NCBI GenBank assembly: GCA_959605475.1
Contig: CAUHFS010000006.1
Span: forward strand, 1 to 57,736
DNA length: 57,736 nucleotides
Direction of reading: 5' to 3'
DNA from: an uncultured Collinsella sp.
GTDB taxonomy: Bacteria > Actinomycetota > Coriobacteriia > Coriobacteriales > Coriobacteriaceae
The notes beneath the pieces are model-generated. The model was not told the DNA's origin. It saw only the letters and a program-made list of their open reading frames with translations, and searched no databases. Shown in pieces: positions 7,824-16,116 of this stretch (the first letter of the stretch is position 1; each line of letters starts with the position of its first letter). The translations under genes and the position numbers were made by a program.

Positions 7824-8297
7824 TTAGATGAGGTCTGCGACGGAGACGGGCTTGTCGGCGGGCACGAACTGGGCCGTCACCTTGACGCCACGGGCGATGA
7901 GCGCCTTGTAGCTCTGGACGTTCTCGGCGGAGGCGTAGGCGCGCTGGGTGAGCTGGATGCCGTCCTCCTTGACGAGCGAGCCGCCGACGACCAGCGACGG
8001 GAGCTCGACGCCCGACTCGACCAGGCGAAGCATCGTCTCGGGCTCCTTGGCGATGACGAAGACCTTCTCGCGGTCGTACTTGCCCGCGGCGAAGTTCTTG
8101 AGCGCGGTCTGCTCGGAGATGATCGAAACGGCCATGCCCGCGGGGCGCGCCATCCTCATGGTGGACTTCAGGACCTCGTCGCCGGCGACCTTGTCGTCGA
8201 TGACCATGACTCGGGTCGCGCCCGACACCGGGGCCCACTGCGTCACGATGATGCCGTGAAGCAGGCGATTGTCGATTCGTGCCATAACAACACTCAT
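7824..8297 (-). CDS. PTS mannose/fructose/sorbose-family EIIB component
   Basis: The start chosen is the ATG at 8297, preceded by TAGGAGC at good spacing; an upstream in-frame extension lacks a site. The 157-residue protein begins MSVVMARIDNRLLHG, where histidine 14 is the phosphorylation site of this EIIB class. It passes phosphate from EIIA to the incoming sugar. It is the first structural gene of the transport operon, 123 bp downstream of the LevR-like regulator. A palindrome in that gap (8339-8361) is a candidate operator. Confidence 0.93.
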   Translation of the reverse strand: MSVVMARIDNRLLHGIIVTQWAPVSGATRVMVIDDKVAGDEVLKSTMRMARPAGMAVSIISEQTALKNFAAGKYDREKVFVIAKEPETMLRLVESGVELPSLVVGGSLVKEDGIQLTQRAYASAENVQSYKALIARGVKVTAQFVPADKPVSVADLI

Positions 8298-8338
8298 GTT
8301 TGCTCCTATCAAATGAAGTTTTACGTTCGGTACTGCCT

Positions 8339-8361
8339 CGGCGCTATCCGGATTCGCGCCG
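8339..8361. promoter_or_regulatory. Nested palindrome upstream of the PTS operon
   Basis: CGGCGC (8339-8344) pairs with GCGCCG (8356-8361) around the inner palindrome ATCCGGAT. It lies 40-65 bp ahead of the EIIB start codon, where a regulator would act. No GG-N10-GC element of the sigma-54 type was found between the regulator gene and the EIIB gene. Confidence 0.4.
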
Positions 8362-8420
8362 GGCAAGGGGTTATCGGATTATTGAGGACGCGCGGTCAGC
8401 TTGCGGCGGCGCGGGGAAGG

Positions 8421-11162
8421 TCACTCGTCGAGCAGGAGGTCCGAGGAGCCGAGGCGCTCTTCTCGCGCCGGGGCGGCGCTCACGCTTATGTAGTCGAAGA
8501 CATATGCGATCTCGCTTACGGGAACCTCTACGCGATAGCGCGTCGAGATGCTCGAGAAGCTCTGCCTGAAGGACTCGATGAAATCGGCGCGTTCCTCCTC
8601 GAAGCGGTCCTGGCCAACGTAGGTCTCAATGGGGTTTCTGGTAACAAGGCGCTCGACGAGACAGCAGAGGTGAACGTAGAGCCCAATGATGGCGTTGCTG
8701 CCGATCTTCTCGCCTGTCCTGTGCTGAAGCTCGTGCACGGCGCTCTCGATCTCATGGAATAGCCGCTCCGGGTCGAGGATGGTGATGGAGCGGATGACGT
8801 TCTGCAGCGTCATGTTCGAGAGCAGCTTCTCGTGGAAAGAAGAGAGCTCGGAAGCGTCAAGCCACCTGCCGAACACGGCATCAACCTTAGAGGCGGACGC
8901 CGTCGACATGATGTCCTCGAGGGCGACGAAGGGGACGGAGGCGACCCCGGGGTCTCCCGTGCCGATGACGGCGCAGACGCGGTGCTCGGAGAAAACGGCG
9001 TCGTTCGACCCGTTCGCGACGAGCTGCTTGAAGGGCCTCGTGAGCAGGCGCGCGCCTATGGTGCGCGGGAGGCTCTGCGAGACGAGCTGGCGTATCCTCT
9101 CCGCGGCGTCGACCCCGGACTCGGAGCAGAAGACGATGGCGTCCTCACGGTTGACGCGCTCGATCACCTTGCAGTGCGTCACGCACGCGGCGGTCGCATC
9201 GCCAAGAACCTCGGCGATGGACTTGCCGCCGAGCAGCCCGACCCCGATCTCGAGCGCAAGACCGGTAGAGACGTTGTTCACCACGCCGATAGTGGAGTCG
9301 GTAACGTTCTCGAGGGCCTTATAGGCCTCCTCCAAGGAGCCCATGTCGACGAGGAACACGACCCCGGTGCAGTAGGAATGGCGGTCGACGAGGCGCTGGA
9401 GCGGACCGACGATGTCCTTCAGCTGCTGGTCGTAGGGCATGTCGACAGCCTCGTACACATGCATGCCGAGCATACGGTTCGCCGCGTCGGCGATGCTCGT
9501 CGCCGTTGAGTAGCCGTGGGACAGGATGACGCAGAGCGTCCGAAGGGCCTTCGCATCGCGAGACTCCGATGCGACGCACAGCGTCAGAAGCGTCTTCGTG
9601 AAGTGATCGAGCGAGATTCCCAGCGCCCCTTCCACGTCTGCGGCGACCTGATCGGAGACACTCGAGGCAAACGGCAATTCGGAGGTCACGGCACCGAGGA
9701 GATGGGAGATTTGCTCCGCACAGGCAGACTTTCGCTTAGCCAGGCCGATACCCGGCCACAACTGCAGGCAAATCTCCTGGGCCAGTAGAAAAGCGACCTT
9801 CCTCGAAAGCTCGATGCCATAAGAAGAGCCTGCGTCGGCAAGGACCGCGCCCACGACGCGCTCGAAGGCGCGCGACCTCGAGGAGGCGACGCCGTGGTCG
9901 AAGATCAAGTGATCCTCAACGCCGCGCACAGCGGAGACAGCTTGCGAGACAAGCTCGGAGACAGAGAGCTCCCCGGCGCAGAATCGCTCATCGAGGGAGC
10001 ACAGGGCATCGAGCGCCTGCTCGACCGGCCCTGTGCTCTCGGCGGCATCCAGAGACGCGTCGATCAGAACGCCATCGTCGGGCTGTTGATCGATCTGCGC
10101 GGAGGAGAGAAGCCCGCTGGGAAGAAGATACGGGCGAACGACGACGTAGTCGCCCTCGCGATTGAGGAACGCTTTGGCGCAGCAGTTCGTCACGCAGGCG
10201 CGCAAGCCGGCGATGTTATCGGAAAAGTCCGCGTTCACGAGGCAACGGTATGCGCCGCGGCTGATCTTCACATCAGAACCGATTCGGCACCCCTCGCTGC
10301 GCAGGAAGCTCAAGATGAGATCCTCGCGCTCCTCGGGGGTCCGCTCCTTGAGTGAGGGGACGCGGGCACAGATGGGCATTTTGCTGTAGGCCGAGGAAAC
10401 CTTCAGGTCATCGGCGGATAGCGTCGTCGAAAGAACGAGGCGAGCGCGCGGCGCATCCTGGGAGGCATCGAGCCCGAGGGCCGTCGCAAGGCAGTGCTCC
10501 ATCGCAGAGGGAGAGAGTGCCTCGATGCCGTTGACAAAGACCACACCCCCGCGCGCATTCGCGATCGACTCGTCAAGAAGCCCGTTGAACGAGGCGGCGT
10601 CCGGGACCCCGGCGCAGTCGATGCGCACATAGGAGGAGTCGCGGGACAGCAAGCCCTGGTTCTTGCCGTACTCGTACACAAGGCGAGAAAGGAAAGACTT
10701 ACCGACACCCACGCCGCCGCTCAAGAGGATGGGCAGGCCAAACGGAGGGTACTGAACCGCAGCCTTGCACTGCTCGACAACGGAGCTGAGGCTCATGTCG
10801 AAGCCCACGGCACGCGCGAAGTCGCGGTGATCGGCGATTCCCGTCGCCTGGATGAGGTCGGCGAGCGAGGCGTACTCGCTTGCAGAGAGCTTTACCTGAA
10901 AACGCTTCTGGAACGCGCGGCGATGAAAATAACGGACAGGCCTGCCCGCCACCTTAACCACAAGACCGGCGCGAACAAGGTCGTTGAGGTACTGGCTCGC
11001 CAGGCTCCTGGAGATGATGAGTGTCTCGGCGATGTCGGAGGTGGACAGACGGGCAAGGTCGTCGAGCGAGACGGCAGAGGTGAGGGCCTCGAGATGCTCG
11101 AGAATCCTGTCCCTCATGTCGACGGGTTTCTTTGCCAAGCTGTCCTGTGTGGTCTTGTCCAT
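8421..11162 (-). CDS. LevR-like PTS-regulated transcriptional regulator with degenerate AAA+ domain
   Basis: This 913-residue protein has the LevR/ManR order: winged HTH (about 15-85), AAA+ domain (about 105-345), PRD (about 385-505), EIIA-Man-like domain (about 540-660, with SHGYSTA around His549), a further linker/EIIB-like part, and a second PRD (about 790-895, with LYVHLCCLVERL). Walker A is intact (GGVGVGKS, 149-156). The GAFTGA loop that contacts sigma-54 is absent, since IDCAGVP runs straight into a short finger. The Walker B segment reads GGVVFVNGIE instead of hydrophobic-DE. It therefore probably controls the adjacent PTS operon without classical sigma-54 remodelling, with activity set by PTS phosphorylation. 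It is encoded directly upstream of EIIB on the same strand. Confidence 0.85.
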   Translation of the reverse strand: MDKTTQDSLAKKPVDMRDRILEHLEALTSAVSLDDLARLSTSDIAETLIISRSLASQYLNDLVRAGLVVKVAGRPVRYFHRRAFQKRFQVKLSASEYASLADLIQATGIADHRDFARAVGFDMSLSSVVEQCKAAVQYPPFGLPILLSGGVGVGKSFLSRLVYEYGKNQGLLSRDSSYVRIDCAGVPDAASFNGLLDESIANARGGVVFVNGIEALSPSAMEHCLATALGLDASQDAPRARLVLSTTLSADDLKVSSAYSKMPICARVPSLKERTPEEREDLILSFLRSEGCRIGSDVKISRGAYRCLVNADFSDNIAGLRACVTNCCAKAFLNREGDYVVVRPYLLPSGLLSSAQIDQQPDDGVLIDASLDAAESTGPVEQALDALCSLDERFCAGELSVSELVSQAVSAVRGVEDHLIFDHGVASSRSRAFERVVGAVLADAGSSYGIELSRKVAFLLAQEICLQLWPGIGLAKRKSACAEQISHLLGAVTSELPFASSVSDQVAADVEGALGISLDHFTKTLLTLCVASESRDAKALRTLCVILSHGYSTATSIADAANRMLGMHVYEAVDMPYDQQLKDIVGPLQRLVDRHSYCTGVVFLVDMGSLEEAYKALENVTDSTIGVVNNVSTGLALEIGVGLLGGKSIAEVLGDATAACVTHCKVIERVNREDAIVFCSESGVDAAERIRQLVSQSLPRTIGARLLTRPFKQLVANGSNDAVFSEHRVCAVIGTGDPGVASVPFVALEDIMSTASASKVDAVFGRWLDASELSSFHEKLLSNMTLQNVIRSITILDPERLFHEIESAVHELQHRTGEKIGSNAIIGLYVHLCCLVERLVTRNPIETYVGQDRFEEERADFIESFRQSFSSISTRYRVEVPVSEIAYVFDYISVSAAPAREERLGSSDLLLDE

Positions 11163-11336
11163 GACTTCTTACCTCCTCGTACAAGGAGTATAAGGGGAGA
11201 ACAGAGAACGGAAGGGGGCGCGTGGGGGAATCAACAGCTCCGAGGAAAAGTCCACCACTTGAGGGGCAGAAAACAACGGCCATTGAACATTCAGGGCCGA
11301 CGCTCAACACTTCGGCTCGACACTTCGCTTTGGAAA

Positions 11337-11391
11337 GGGCCCCGGCGCGCCGGGGTCCCAACATAAAGAAGGGCCCCGGCGCGCAGGGCCT
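11337..11391 (-). terminator. Two GC-rich hairpins behind the mtnN fragment
   Basis: GGGCCCCGGCGCG occurs twice (from 11337 and from 11370), each time followed by its near complement. Read on the minus strand, the second hairpin is followed by TTCTTTA and would end transcription of the mtnN remnant. The rest of the gap between 11163 and 11389 shows no gene. Confidence 0.6.
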
Positions 11392-11735
11392 AAAGCTTAA
11401 CCATGCGCGCGGCGATGCGGGCGCAGTCGCAGGCGGCCTTCTTCTCGAAGGTGTTGTAGTCGACGACCCGGCCCTCGGCGCAGGGCTTGTCGCTGATGGC
11501 GCGCACGACGACGAGGGACACGCCGTTGAGATAGGCGGCCTGCGCGATGGTGCAGCCCTCCATCTCGCAGCACAGGTCGCCGAAGATCGCGAGGATTCGC
11601 TCCTTCTGTTCCGCGGGCGAGACAAACTGGTCGCCGGAGACGACGCGGCCCTTGAGGACCTTAATGTCGGGGGCGACGGCGGCCGCGGCGGCGCACGCCG
11701 CCAGCAAGGGCCGGAACGGATCGCGCAAGATCAAG
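11390..11735 (-). pseudogene. mtnN: 3' fragment of 5'-methylthioadenosine/S-adenosylhomocysteine nucleosidase
   Basis: About 110 residues correspond to the C-terminal half of MTAN: VVSGDQFVSP, the substrate-binding CEMEG, and VVVRAISDKP with the catalytic aspartate, ending in ARMVKL. The N-terminal half, with the catalytic glutamate region and purine-binding start, is absent. Where it should continue (about 11735) the sequence becomes IS3-family transposase on the opposite strand. An open frame continues beyond the junction by chance. The protein cannot be functional. The full gene cleaves the glycosidic bond of MTA/SAH in methionine salvage. Confidence 0.85.
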
Positions 11736-12165
11736 GCGTCGCCCGGGAGGTCGGGCGTTACCGTCAGCCGGCGCCGCGTCTGCCGCATCATGAGGGAGAA
11801 CGGCCTGGCCGGCGCATACGGCAGGAAAAGGTTCAAGGTGCACCCCGGGGCGATCAACGAGGCCGACGTGTCGAACGTCGTCGCGCGCGGCTTCGGCGGC
11901 AGGGCGCCGTACACCCATATATGCAGCGACTTGGCCTGCGTGCGCGTCGGGGCGTCGTGGAACTACGTCTGCCTGCTCGTCGACCTCTGCAACGGGGAAA
12001 TCGTCGGCCACTCCGAAGGATCGAGGAGGGACGCGCGGGCTCCGAGCCAAGCTCTTGGATTACGTGCACTGGTACAACAACTTCAGGATCCACTCGACGC
12101 TGGGCTTCATGTCGCCGGTCGAGTTCAGGGAGGCGGGGCCGTCCCTCCCGGAATCGTCCAAATAA
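11736..12165 (+). mobile_element. Internally deleted IS3-family transposase (OrfB) remnant
   Basis: The first part reads SRRRVCRIMRENGLAGAYGR, then ICSDLACVRVGASWNYVCLL and GEIVGHS, which are the HTH_21 and first half of the rve integrase domain of IS3/IS150-type OrfB. After about 12030 the frame changes and only the extreme C-terminus follows, LLDYVHWYNNFRIHSTLGF, ending at TAA 12163-12165. The second aspartate and the glutamate of the DDE triad are lost. OrfA is also missing. It interrupts mtnN. No terminal inverted repeats could be confirmed. Confidence 0.85.
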
Positions 12166-12872
12166 GTGTTGCCAATCCATAGCCAATCCAGCCATCATCT
12201 CCGCGAAGGAGGACGTCAGGAAAAGCTCGGCTTGAGCTCGGTCGGACGCGGTCTGTGGGGCATCATTCAGGCTCAGGGGGTCTCCTTGTCTTCTTCGGTC
12301 GCAACCTGAATGATAGGGACGGCCCCTTCTCTCTTTCCCCTTCGTTTTCGACGCGTCACCCTCTCGGCGGGCTTAAGGCCCGCGCTCGCGGGTGCAGGGG
12401 CTACGCCCAAACCCCAAAAACGTAACGCCGTGCTCGAAGCGTTTCCGGACGTCAGCGTAATCTCAAATCCCGTTCGTCAACTCATGGGCAAGCCACCTGA
12501 GACTACTCATTTCTCCTACTGGCAATGAAGACCTGCGACCTGCAGTTTTGCAAACTGCTTGAAAGCCACCTGCGTTGATTCACTTCCTATTGCAGCTGGC
12601 GGCTTGCACGCGAAAAGGCATTTAAGTTTCAAAACGGGCGTTTTCGGCGCTATCGAGCCTCCAAAGGCATCCCGCCGCGCCCTTTGGGACAAAAACAAAA
12701 ACTCAAAGCCCTGAGTTCGAAAATAGTTTTTGGAGTTGTCCCGACTTTTGTCCCCGAAGCCGACGAAACGCGACAGGGTGTCACCTGGCGGCACTCGATT
12801 CGAGACGGCACCGAAAACTGGATGCAACCGGAATGACGGGACGGCAGAACCGAAGTCATCAAGTGGGGATAG
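12166..12872. other. Gene-free stretch of about 700 bp
   Basis: No convincing gene is present. Short open frames lack start sites and family features. Visible structure includes an imperfect inverted repeat ATCATTCAGG/CCTGAATGAT (about 12262-12313), GCAGTTTTGCAAACTGC (about 12542-12558) and a spaced GGGACAAAA/TTTTGTCCC pair (about 12686-12755). It looks like decayed DNA next to the IS3 remnant, at the place where rplE and the rest of the spc operon would be expected. Confidence 0.6.
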
Positions 12873-12906
12873 AAAAAGGCCCGGGTGCCGTGGCATCCGG
12901 GCCTTT
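12873..12906 (-). terminator. Terminator after rplX
   Basis: AAAGGCCCGG.TGCC pairs with GGCA.CCGGGCCTTT. On the minus strand the stem is followed by a T-run. It ends the rplC-rplX transcript 27 bp after the rplX stop codon. Confidence 0.9.
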
Positions 12907-12932
12907 GCTAGCAACTTGATGTTGCGGGCAGC

Positions 12933-13238
12933 TTAGAACTTGTGGCCGCACTTCTTGCAGACGCGCAGCTTGTTCTTGCCGTCCTTCTCGTGACCGACGC
13001 GGGTAACCTTACCGCACTCGGGGCAGACGAGATTGACGTTGGAGGCGTCGATGGGAGCCTCCTGCGAGACGATGCCGCCCTGCTGGTTGGCAGCGTTGGG
13101 CTTGACGGCCTTCTTGACGACCGAAACGCCCTCGACAACGACCTTGTTCTCGGCGGGGAGAGCACGCAGGATAACGCCCTGCTTGCCGCGATCCTTACCA
13201 GAGAGAACCTGGACCTTATCGCCCTTCTTGATATACAT
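12933..13238 (-). CDS. rplX: 50S ribosomal protein L24
   Basis: The 101-residue protein has the N-terminal KOW motif (KKGDKVQVLSGKDRGKQGVI, residues 4-23) and four C-terminal cysteines in two CxxC pairs (CPEC and CKKC), the zinc-binding form of L24. It binds 23S rRNA early in 50S assembly. It is the last gene of this ribosomal operon. In most bacteria rplE follows directly, but here a terminator and decayed DNA follow. Confidence 0.97.
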   Translation of the reverse strand: MYIKKGDKVQVLSGKDRGKQGVILRALPAENKVVVEGVSVVKKAVKPNAANQQGGIVSQEAPIDASNVNLVCPECGKVTRVGHEKDGKNKLRVCKKCGHKF

Positions 13239-13251
13239 ATATCTCCCCTAA

Positions 13252-13617
13252 CTACAGGGTCTCGGGAGCGAGCGAGACGATCTTCATGTACTTCTTGTCA
13301 CGAAGCTCGCGAGCGACGGGCCCGAAGATACGGGTGCCGACGGGCGAACCATCGTTGATGACAACGCAGGCGTTCTCATCAAAGCGAATGTAGGAGCCAT
13401 CCTTGCGGCGGATCTCCTTAACGGTGCGAACGACGACGCAACGGACAACGTCCTTCTTCTTGACGTTGGCGCCAGGGGTAGCCTCCTGGACAGCACCGAT
13501 GAACACATCGCCGATGCCTGCATAACGACGCTTGGAACCGCCAAGCACCTTGATGCAGCGAATCTTGCGAGCGCCGGAGTTGTCGGCGACGTTCAGCATG
13601 GTTTGCATCTGAATCAT
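13252..13617 (-). CDS. rplN: 50S ribosomal protein L14
   Basis: The 121-residue protein begins MIQMQTMLNVADNSGARKIRCIKV in L14 style (first residues of the family, single beta-barrel) and ends with the conserved LAPETL segment. It sits at the subunit interface near L19. It is 13 bp upstream of rplX. A 118-bp gap separates it from rpsQ, longer than the other gaps in the cluster and containing a GTATGC/GCATAC inverted repeat near 13680, perhaps an internal control site. Confidence 0.97.
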   Translation of the reverse strand: MIQMQTMLNVADNSGARKIRCIKVLGGSKRRYAGIGDVFIGAVQEATPGANVKKKDVVRCVVVRTVKEIRRKDGSYIRFDENACVVINDGSPVGTRIFGPVARELRDKKYMKIVSLAPETL

Positions 13618-13735
13618 GGTAGATGTTCCTCCGAACTAAGAACCGAAGAGAGGTGCGCAGCCTTTATACGGCCCGTGGTATGCAAGCCAGGCATACGCAC
13701 ATCTTCGGAAACGTACAAGTCGTAAGAGCGACTGC

Positions 13736-13996
13736 TTATTTAGCGCGCTCGACGACCTCGATGAGGCGCCAACGCTTCATCTTGGACATAGGACGGGTCT
13801 CCATAACGCGGACGGTGTCGCCCACGCCAGCCGTGCACTCCTCGTCGTGAGCGTGCAGCTTCTTGGAGCTGGTCATCATCTTGCCGTACTTGGGGTGACG
13901 CTTGCGCTCGGTGATGGTGACAACAATGGTCTTGGCACCGGAGACGGAGGTAACGACACCCGTACGGACCTTACGCGAGTTACGCGAATCAGTCAT
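13736..13996 (-). CDS. rpsQ: 30S ribosomal protein S17
   Basis: The 86-residue OB-fold protein shows the S17 segments GVVTSVSGAKTIVVTITERK (residues 13-32) and GDTVRVMETRPMSKMKRWRL. It binds the 5' domain of 16S rRNA. It follows the frameshifted rpmC gene by 16 bp and keeps the usual L16-L29-S17 order. Confidence 0.97.
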   Translation of the reverse strand: MTDSRNSRKVRTGVVTSVSGAKTIVVTITERKRHPKYGKMMTSSKKLHAHDEECTAGVGDTVRVMETRPMSKMKRWRLIEVVERAK

Positions 13997-14012
13997 GTTC
14001 TCTCCTTAGGTC

Positions 14013-14218
14013 CTACTCGGCGACAGCGGACTTCTCCGCTGCGATCTCGCGGGCGCGCTGCTCCGTGAGGACGCGAGCGATGTCCTTCTTCACGGTGTTG
14101 ACGCGAGCGGTGTTGTCCAGCTGGCTGGTGGCCATCTGGAAACGAAGGTTAAAGAGCTCGGCGCGCATTTCCTTCAGAGCTGAGCGTCCGAGAGCTCACG
14201 AATCTCTGCGGGCTTCAT
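14013..14218 (-). pseudogene. rpmC: 50S ribosomal protein L29 gene with an apparent one-base frameshift
   Basis: From ATG 14218 the frame reads MKPAEIRELSDAQL and meets TGA at 14176-14174. One base offset, the L29 sequence resumes as KEMRAELFNLRFQMATSQLD and continues through VKKDIARVLTEQRAREIAAE to TAG 14013. This equals loss of one base in what should read CTC-NTG-AAG. The gene overlaps the rplP stop as TAATG. An internal ATG (MRAELFNLRF) could give a shorter product of about 53 residues. A true mutation, programmed frameshifting or a sequence error all remain possible. L29 sits at the nascent-chain exit. Confidence 0.85.
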
Positions 14219-14721
14219 TAGTTCTCCTCCTTGGCGGCGGCGGCGTCCTCAGCAGCCCACTTGGCCTCGAGAGCGGCCTCCTCAGCCATCTCCTTCTCGA
14301 TGCGCTGCTCAGCGTTCTTGGCAGCAACAATCTTGGTCTTGATGGGAAGCTTGTGCTGTGCAAGACGCAGAGCCTCGCGAGCGACCTCCTCGGGCACGCC
14401 CTTGACCTCGAACATGATGCGGCCGGGCTTGACGACGGCCACCCACTCCTCGGGGTTACCCTTACCAGAACCCATGCGAGTCTCGGCAGGCTTCTTGGTG
14501 ATGGGCTTATCGGGGAAGATCGTGATGTAGACACGACCGCCACGCTTCATGTAGCGGGTCATGGCAATACGAGCAGCCTCGATCTGACGGTTGGTGATCC
14601 AATGGGCCTCGAGAGCCTGGATACCAAACTCGCCGAAATGCAGCTCGGTATTACCCTTGGCCTGGCCCTTCATGGAGCCACGCTGCACCTTGCGGTGAAG
14701 AATACGCTTAGGGGCAAGCAC
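14218..14721 (-). CDS. rplP: 50S ribosomal protein L16
   Basis: The 167-residue protein starts MLAPKRILHRKVQRGSMKGQ and contains the conserved RIAMTRYMKRGGRVYI and GSGKGNPEEWVAVVKPG segments of L16, which organises the A-site tRNA region of the 50S subunit. It is about 25-30 residues longer than usual because of a C-terminal alanine/glutamate-rich tail after residue 140. It overlaps rpsC by one base and rpmC by one base, indicating tight coupling. Confidence 0.97.
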   Translation of the reverse strand: MLAPKRILHRKVQRGSMKGQAKGNTELHFGEFGIQALEAHWITNRQIEAARIAMTRYMKRGGRVYITIFPDKPITKKPAETRMGSGKGNPEEWVAVVKPGRIMFEVKGVPEEVAREALRLAQHKLPIKTKIVAAKNAEQRIEKEMAEEAALEAKWAAEDAAAAKEEN

Positions 14722-15431
14722 TACTGACCCCTCCTCTCGGAGTTACGACGACGAGGACGGGAAGAGCCCTCGAGTGCAGGGTTGGGAACAGGCTGGCCCG
14801 GGAGCTTCTCGCCCAGGTAGATCCAGACCTTCACGCCGCAAGCGCCCATGGTGGTGCTGGCGACAGCCGTGCCGTAGTCGATCTTGGCACGGAGGGTGTG
14901 CAGAGGTACGCGACCCTCACGGTACCACTCACGACGGCCCATCTCGGCACCGCCGAGACGACCGGAGCACTGGATACGGATGCCCTTAGCGCCGGCCTTG
15001 CGGGCGGACTGGACAGCCTTGCGCATAGCGCGACGGAAGGCAACGCGGCCCTCGAGCTGCTCGGCGATAGACTGAGCAACGAGGTTGGCGTCGAGCTCGG
15101 GGCGCTTAATCTCGACAACGTCGACGGAGAGCTGGCCCTTGGAGACGCCAGCGACCTTCTCGAGCTCAGTGCGGAGGGTATCGATCTCGGCACCCTTCTT
15201 ACCGATGACAACGCCGGGGCGAGCGGTGAGGATGATGACCTTCACCTTGTCGCCAGCACGCTCGATCTCGACGCGGGAGACAGCTGCGCGGGAAAGACGC
15301 TTCTCGAGGTACTTGCGGATCTCGAGATCGTTACCGAGGGTCTTAGCGTAATCCTTCTCTGCGAACCAGCGGGAGCGCCAGTTCTCGGTGATGCCAAGAC
15401 GGAAGCCGGTGGGGTAGACTTTCTGACCCAT
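14721..15431 (-). CDS. rpsC: 30S ribosomal protein S3
   Basis: The 236-residue protein begins MGQKVYPTGFRLGITENWRS, has the KH type 2 RNA-binding motif VVIGKKGAEIDTLRTEL (about residues 75-91), and the C-terminal GRLGGAEMGRREWYREGRVP segment. S3 lines the mRNA entry channel and has helicase activity with S4 and S5. It ends in a basic RPRRRNSERRGQ tail. Confidence 0.97.
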   Translation of the reverse strand: MGQKVYPTGFRLGITENWRSRWFAEKDYAKTLGNDLEIRKYLEKRLSRAAVSRVEIERAGDKVKVIILTARPGVVIGKKGAEIDTLRTELEKVAGVSKGQLSVDVVEIKRPELDANLVAQSIAEQLEGRVAFRRAMRKAVQSARKAGAKGIRIQCSGRLGGAEMGRREWYREGRVPLHTLRAKIDYGTAVASTTMGACGVKVWIYLGEKLPGQPVPNPALEGSSRPRRRNSERRGQ

Positions 15432-15437
15432 ACAGCT

Positions 15438-15809
15438 TTACGCCTCCTTTCGAGGAGCAACGACGACGGTGATGTGGGAAGTACGCTTCAGAATGCGAGA
15501 AGCGGAACCCTTGGCGCGGGGACGGATGCGCTTAAGCGTCGGACCCTCGTCAACATAGGCAGCGGCGACAACCAGGTTGTCGGCACGCAGACCGTTGTTG
15601 TTCTCGGCGTTCGCAACGGCGGAACGGAGAACCTTCTCGACATCCACGGCGACGGCGCGGTCGCAGAAGTGGAGGATGTCGAAGGCCTGAGCGACAGGCT
15701 TGCGGCGGATCAGATCGACCACCAGGCGGGCCTTGCTGGGGGAAACACGCACGTACTTAGCGACGGCGCGAACCTCGGTGGCCTCAGTTTCAATAGACTT
15801 AGTTGCCAT
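15438..15809 (-). CDS. rplV: 50S ribosomal protein L22
   Basis: The 123-residue protein shows the L22 core VSPSKARLVVDLIRRKPVAQ and the beta-hairpin segment RIRPRAKGSASRILKRTSH that lines the peptide exit tunnel. The hairpin appears wild type, with no macrolide-resistance deletion evident by eye. It lies 6 bp upstream of rpsC and 14 bp after rpsS. Confidence 0.97.
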   Translation of the reverse strand: MATKSIETEATEVRAVAKYVRVSPSKARLVVDLIRRKPVAQAFDILHFCDRAVAVDVEKVLRSAVANAENNNGLRADNLVVAAAYVDEGPTLKRIRPRAKGSASRILKRTSHITVVVAPRKEA

Positions 15810-15823
15810 TTACGGTTAACCCC

Positions 15824-16084
15824 CTATTTGGCCTTGTGGCCACGGAACGTACGAGTCGGCGCGAACTCGCCGAGCTTGTGACCAACCATGGACTCGGTAA
15901 CATACACGGGCACATGCTTGCGGCCGTCGTGGACGGCGATGGTGTGACCAACCATCTCGGGGAAGATGGTGGACGCGCGGGACCAGGTCTTCACGACGTC
16001 CTTCTTGCCAGCCTCGTTCATCGCGGTGATACGCGAGAGAAGGCGAGTCTCCACGAACGGGCCCTTTTTGAGACTTCTGCTCAT
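15824..16084 (-). CDS. rpsS: 30S ribosomal protein S19
   Basis: The 86-residue protein begins MSRSLKKGPFVETRLLSRI and contains the conserved TIAVHDGRKHVPVYVTESMV and GHKLGEFAPTRTFRGH segments. S19 works with S13 in the 30S head. It is placed between rplB and rplV as in the standard S10 operon. Confidence 0.97.
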   Translation of the reverse strand: MSRSLKKGPFVETRLLSRITAMNEAGKKDVVKTWSRASTIFPEMVGHTIAVHDGRKHVPVYVTESMVGHKLGEFAPTRTFRGHKAK

Positions 16085-16116
16085 AAGTGCTTTCTCCTAA
16101 AACTCGGTATCCGAAA

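Noticed and set aside
8298..8420. A sigma-54 promoter ahead of the PTS EIIB gene
   Set aside because: No GG-N10-GC pair in a plausible position could be found on the minus strand.
12310..12914. Several open frames (plus and minus) in the decayed region before rplX
   Set aside because: High-GC chance frames with no start sites or recognisable motifs; the end overlaps the rplX terminator.
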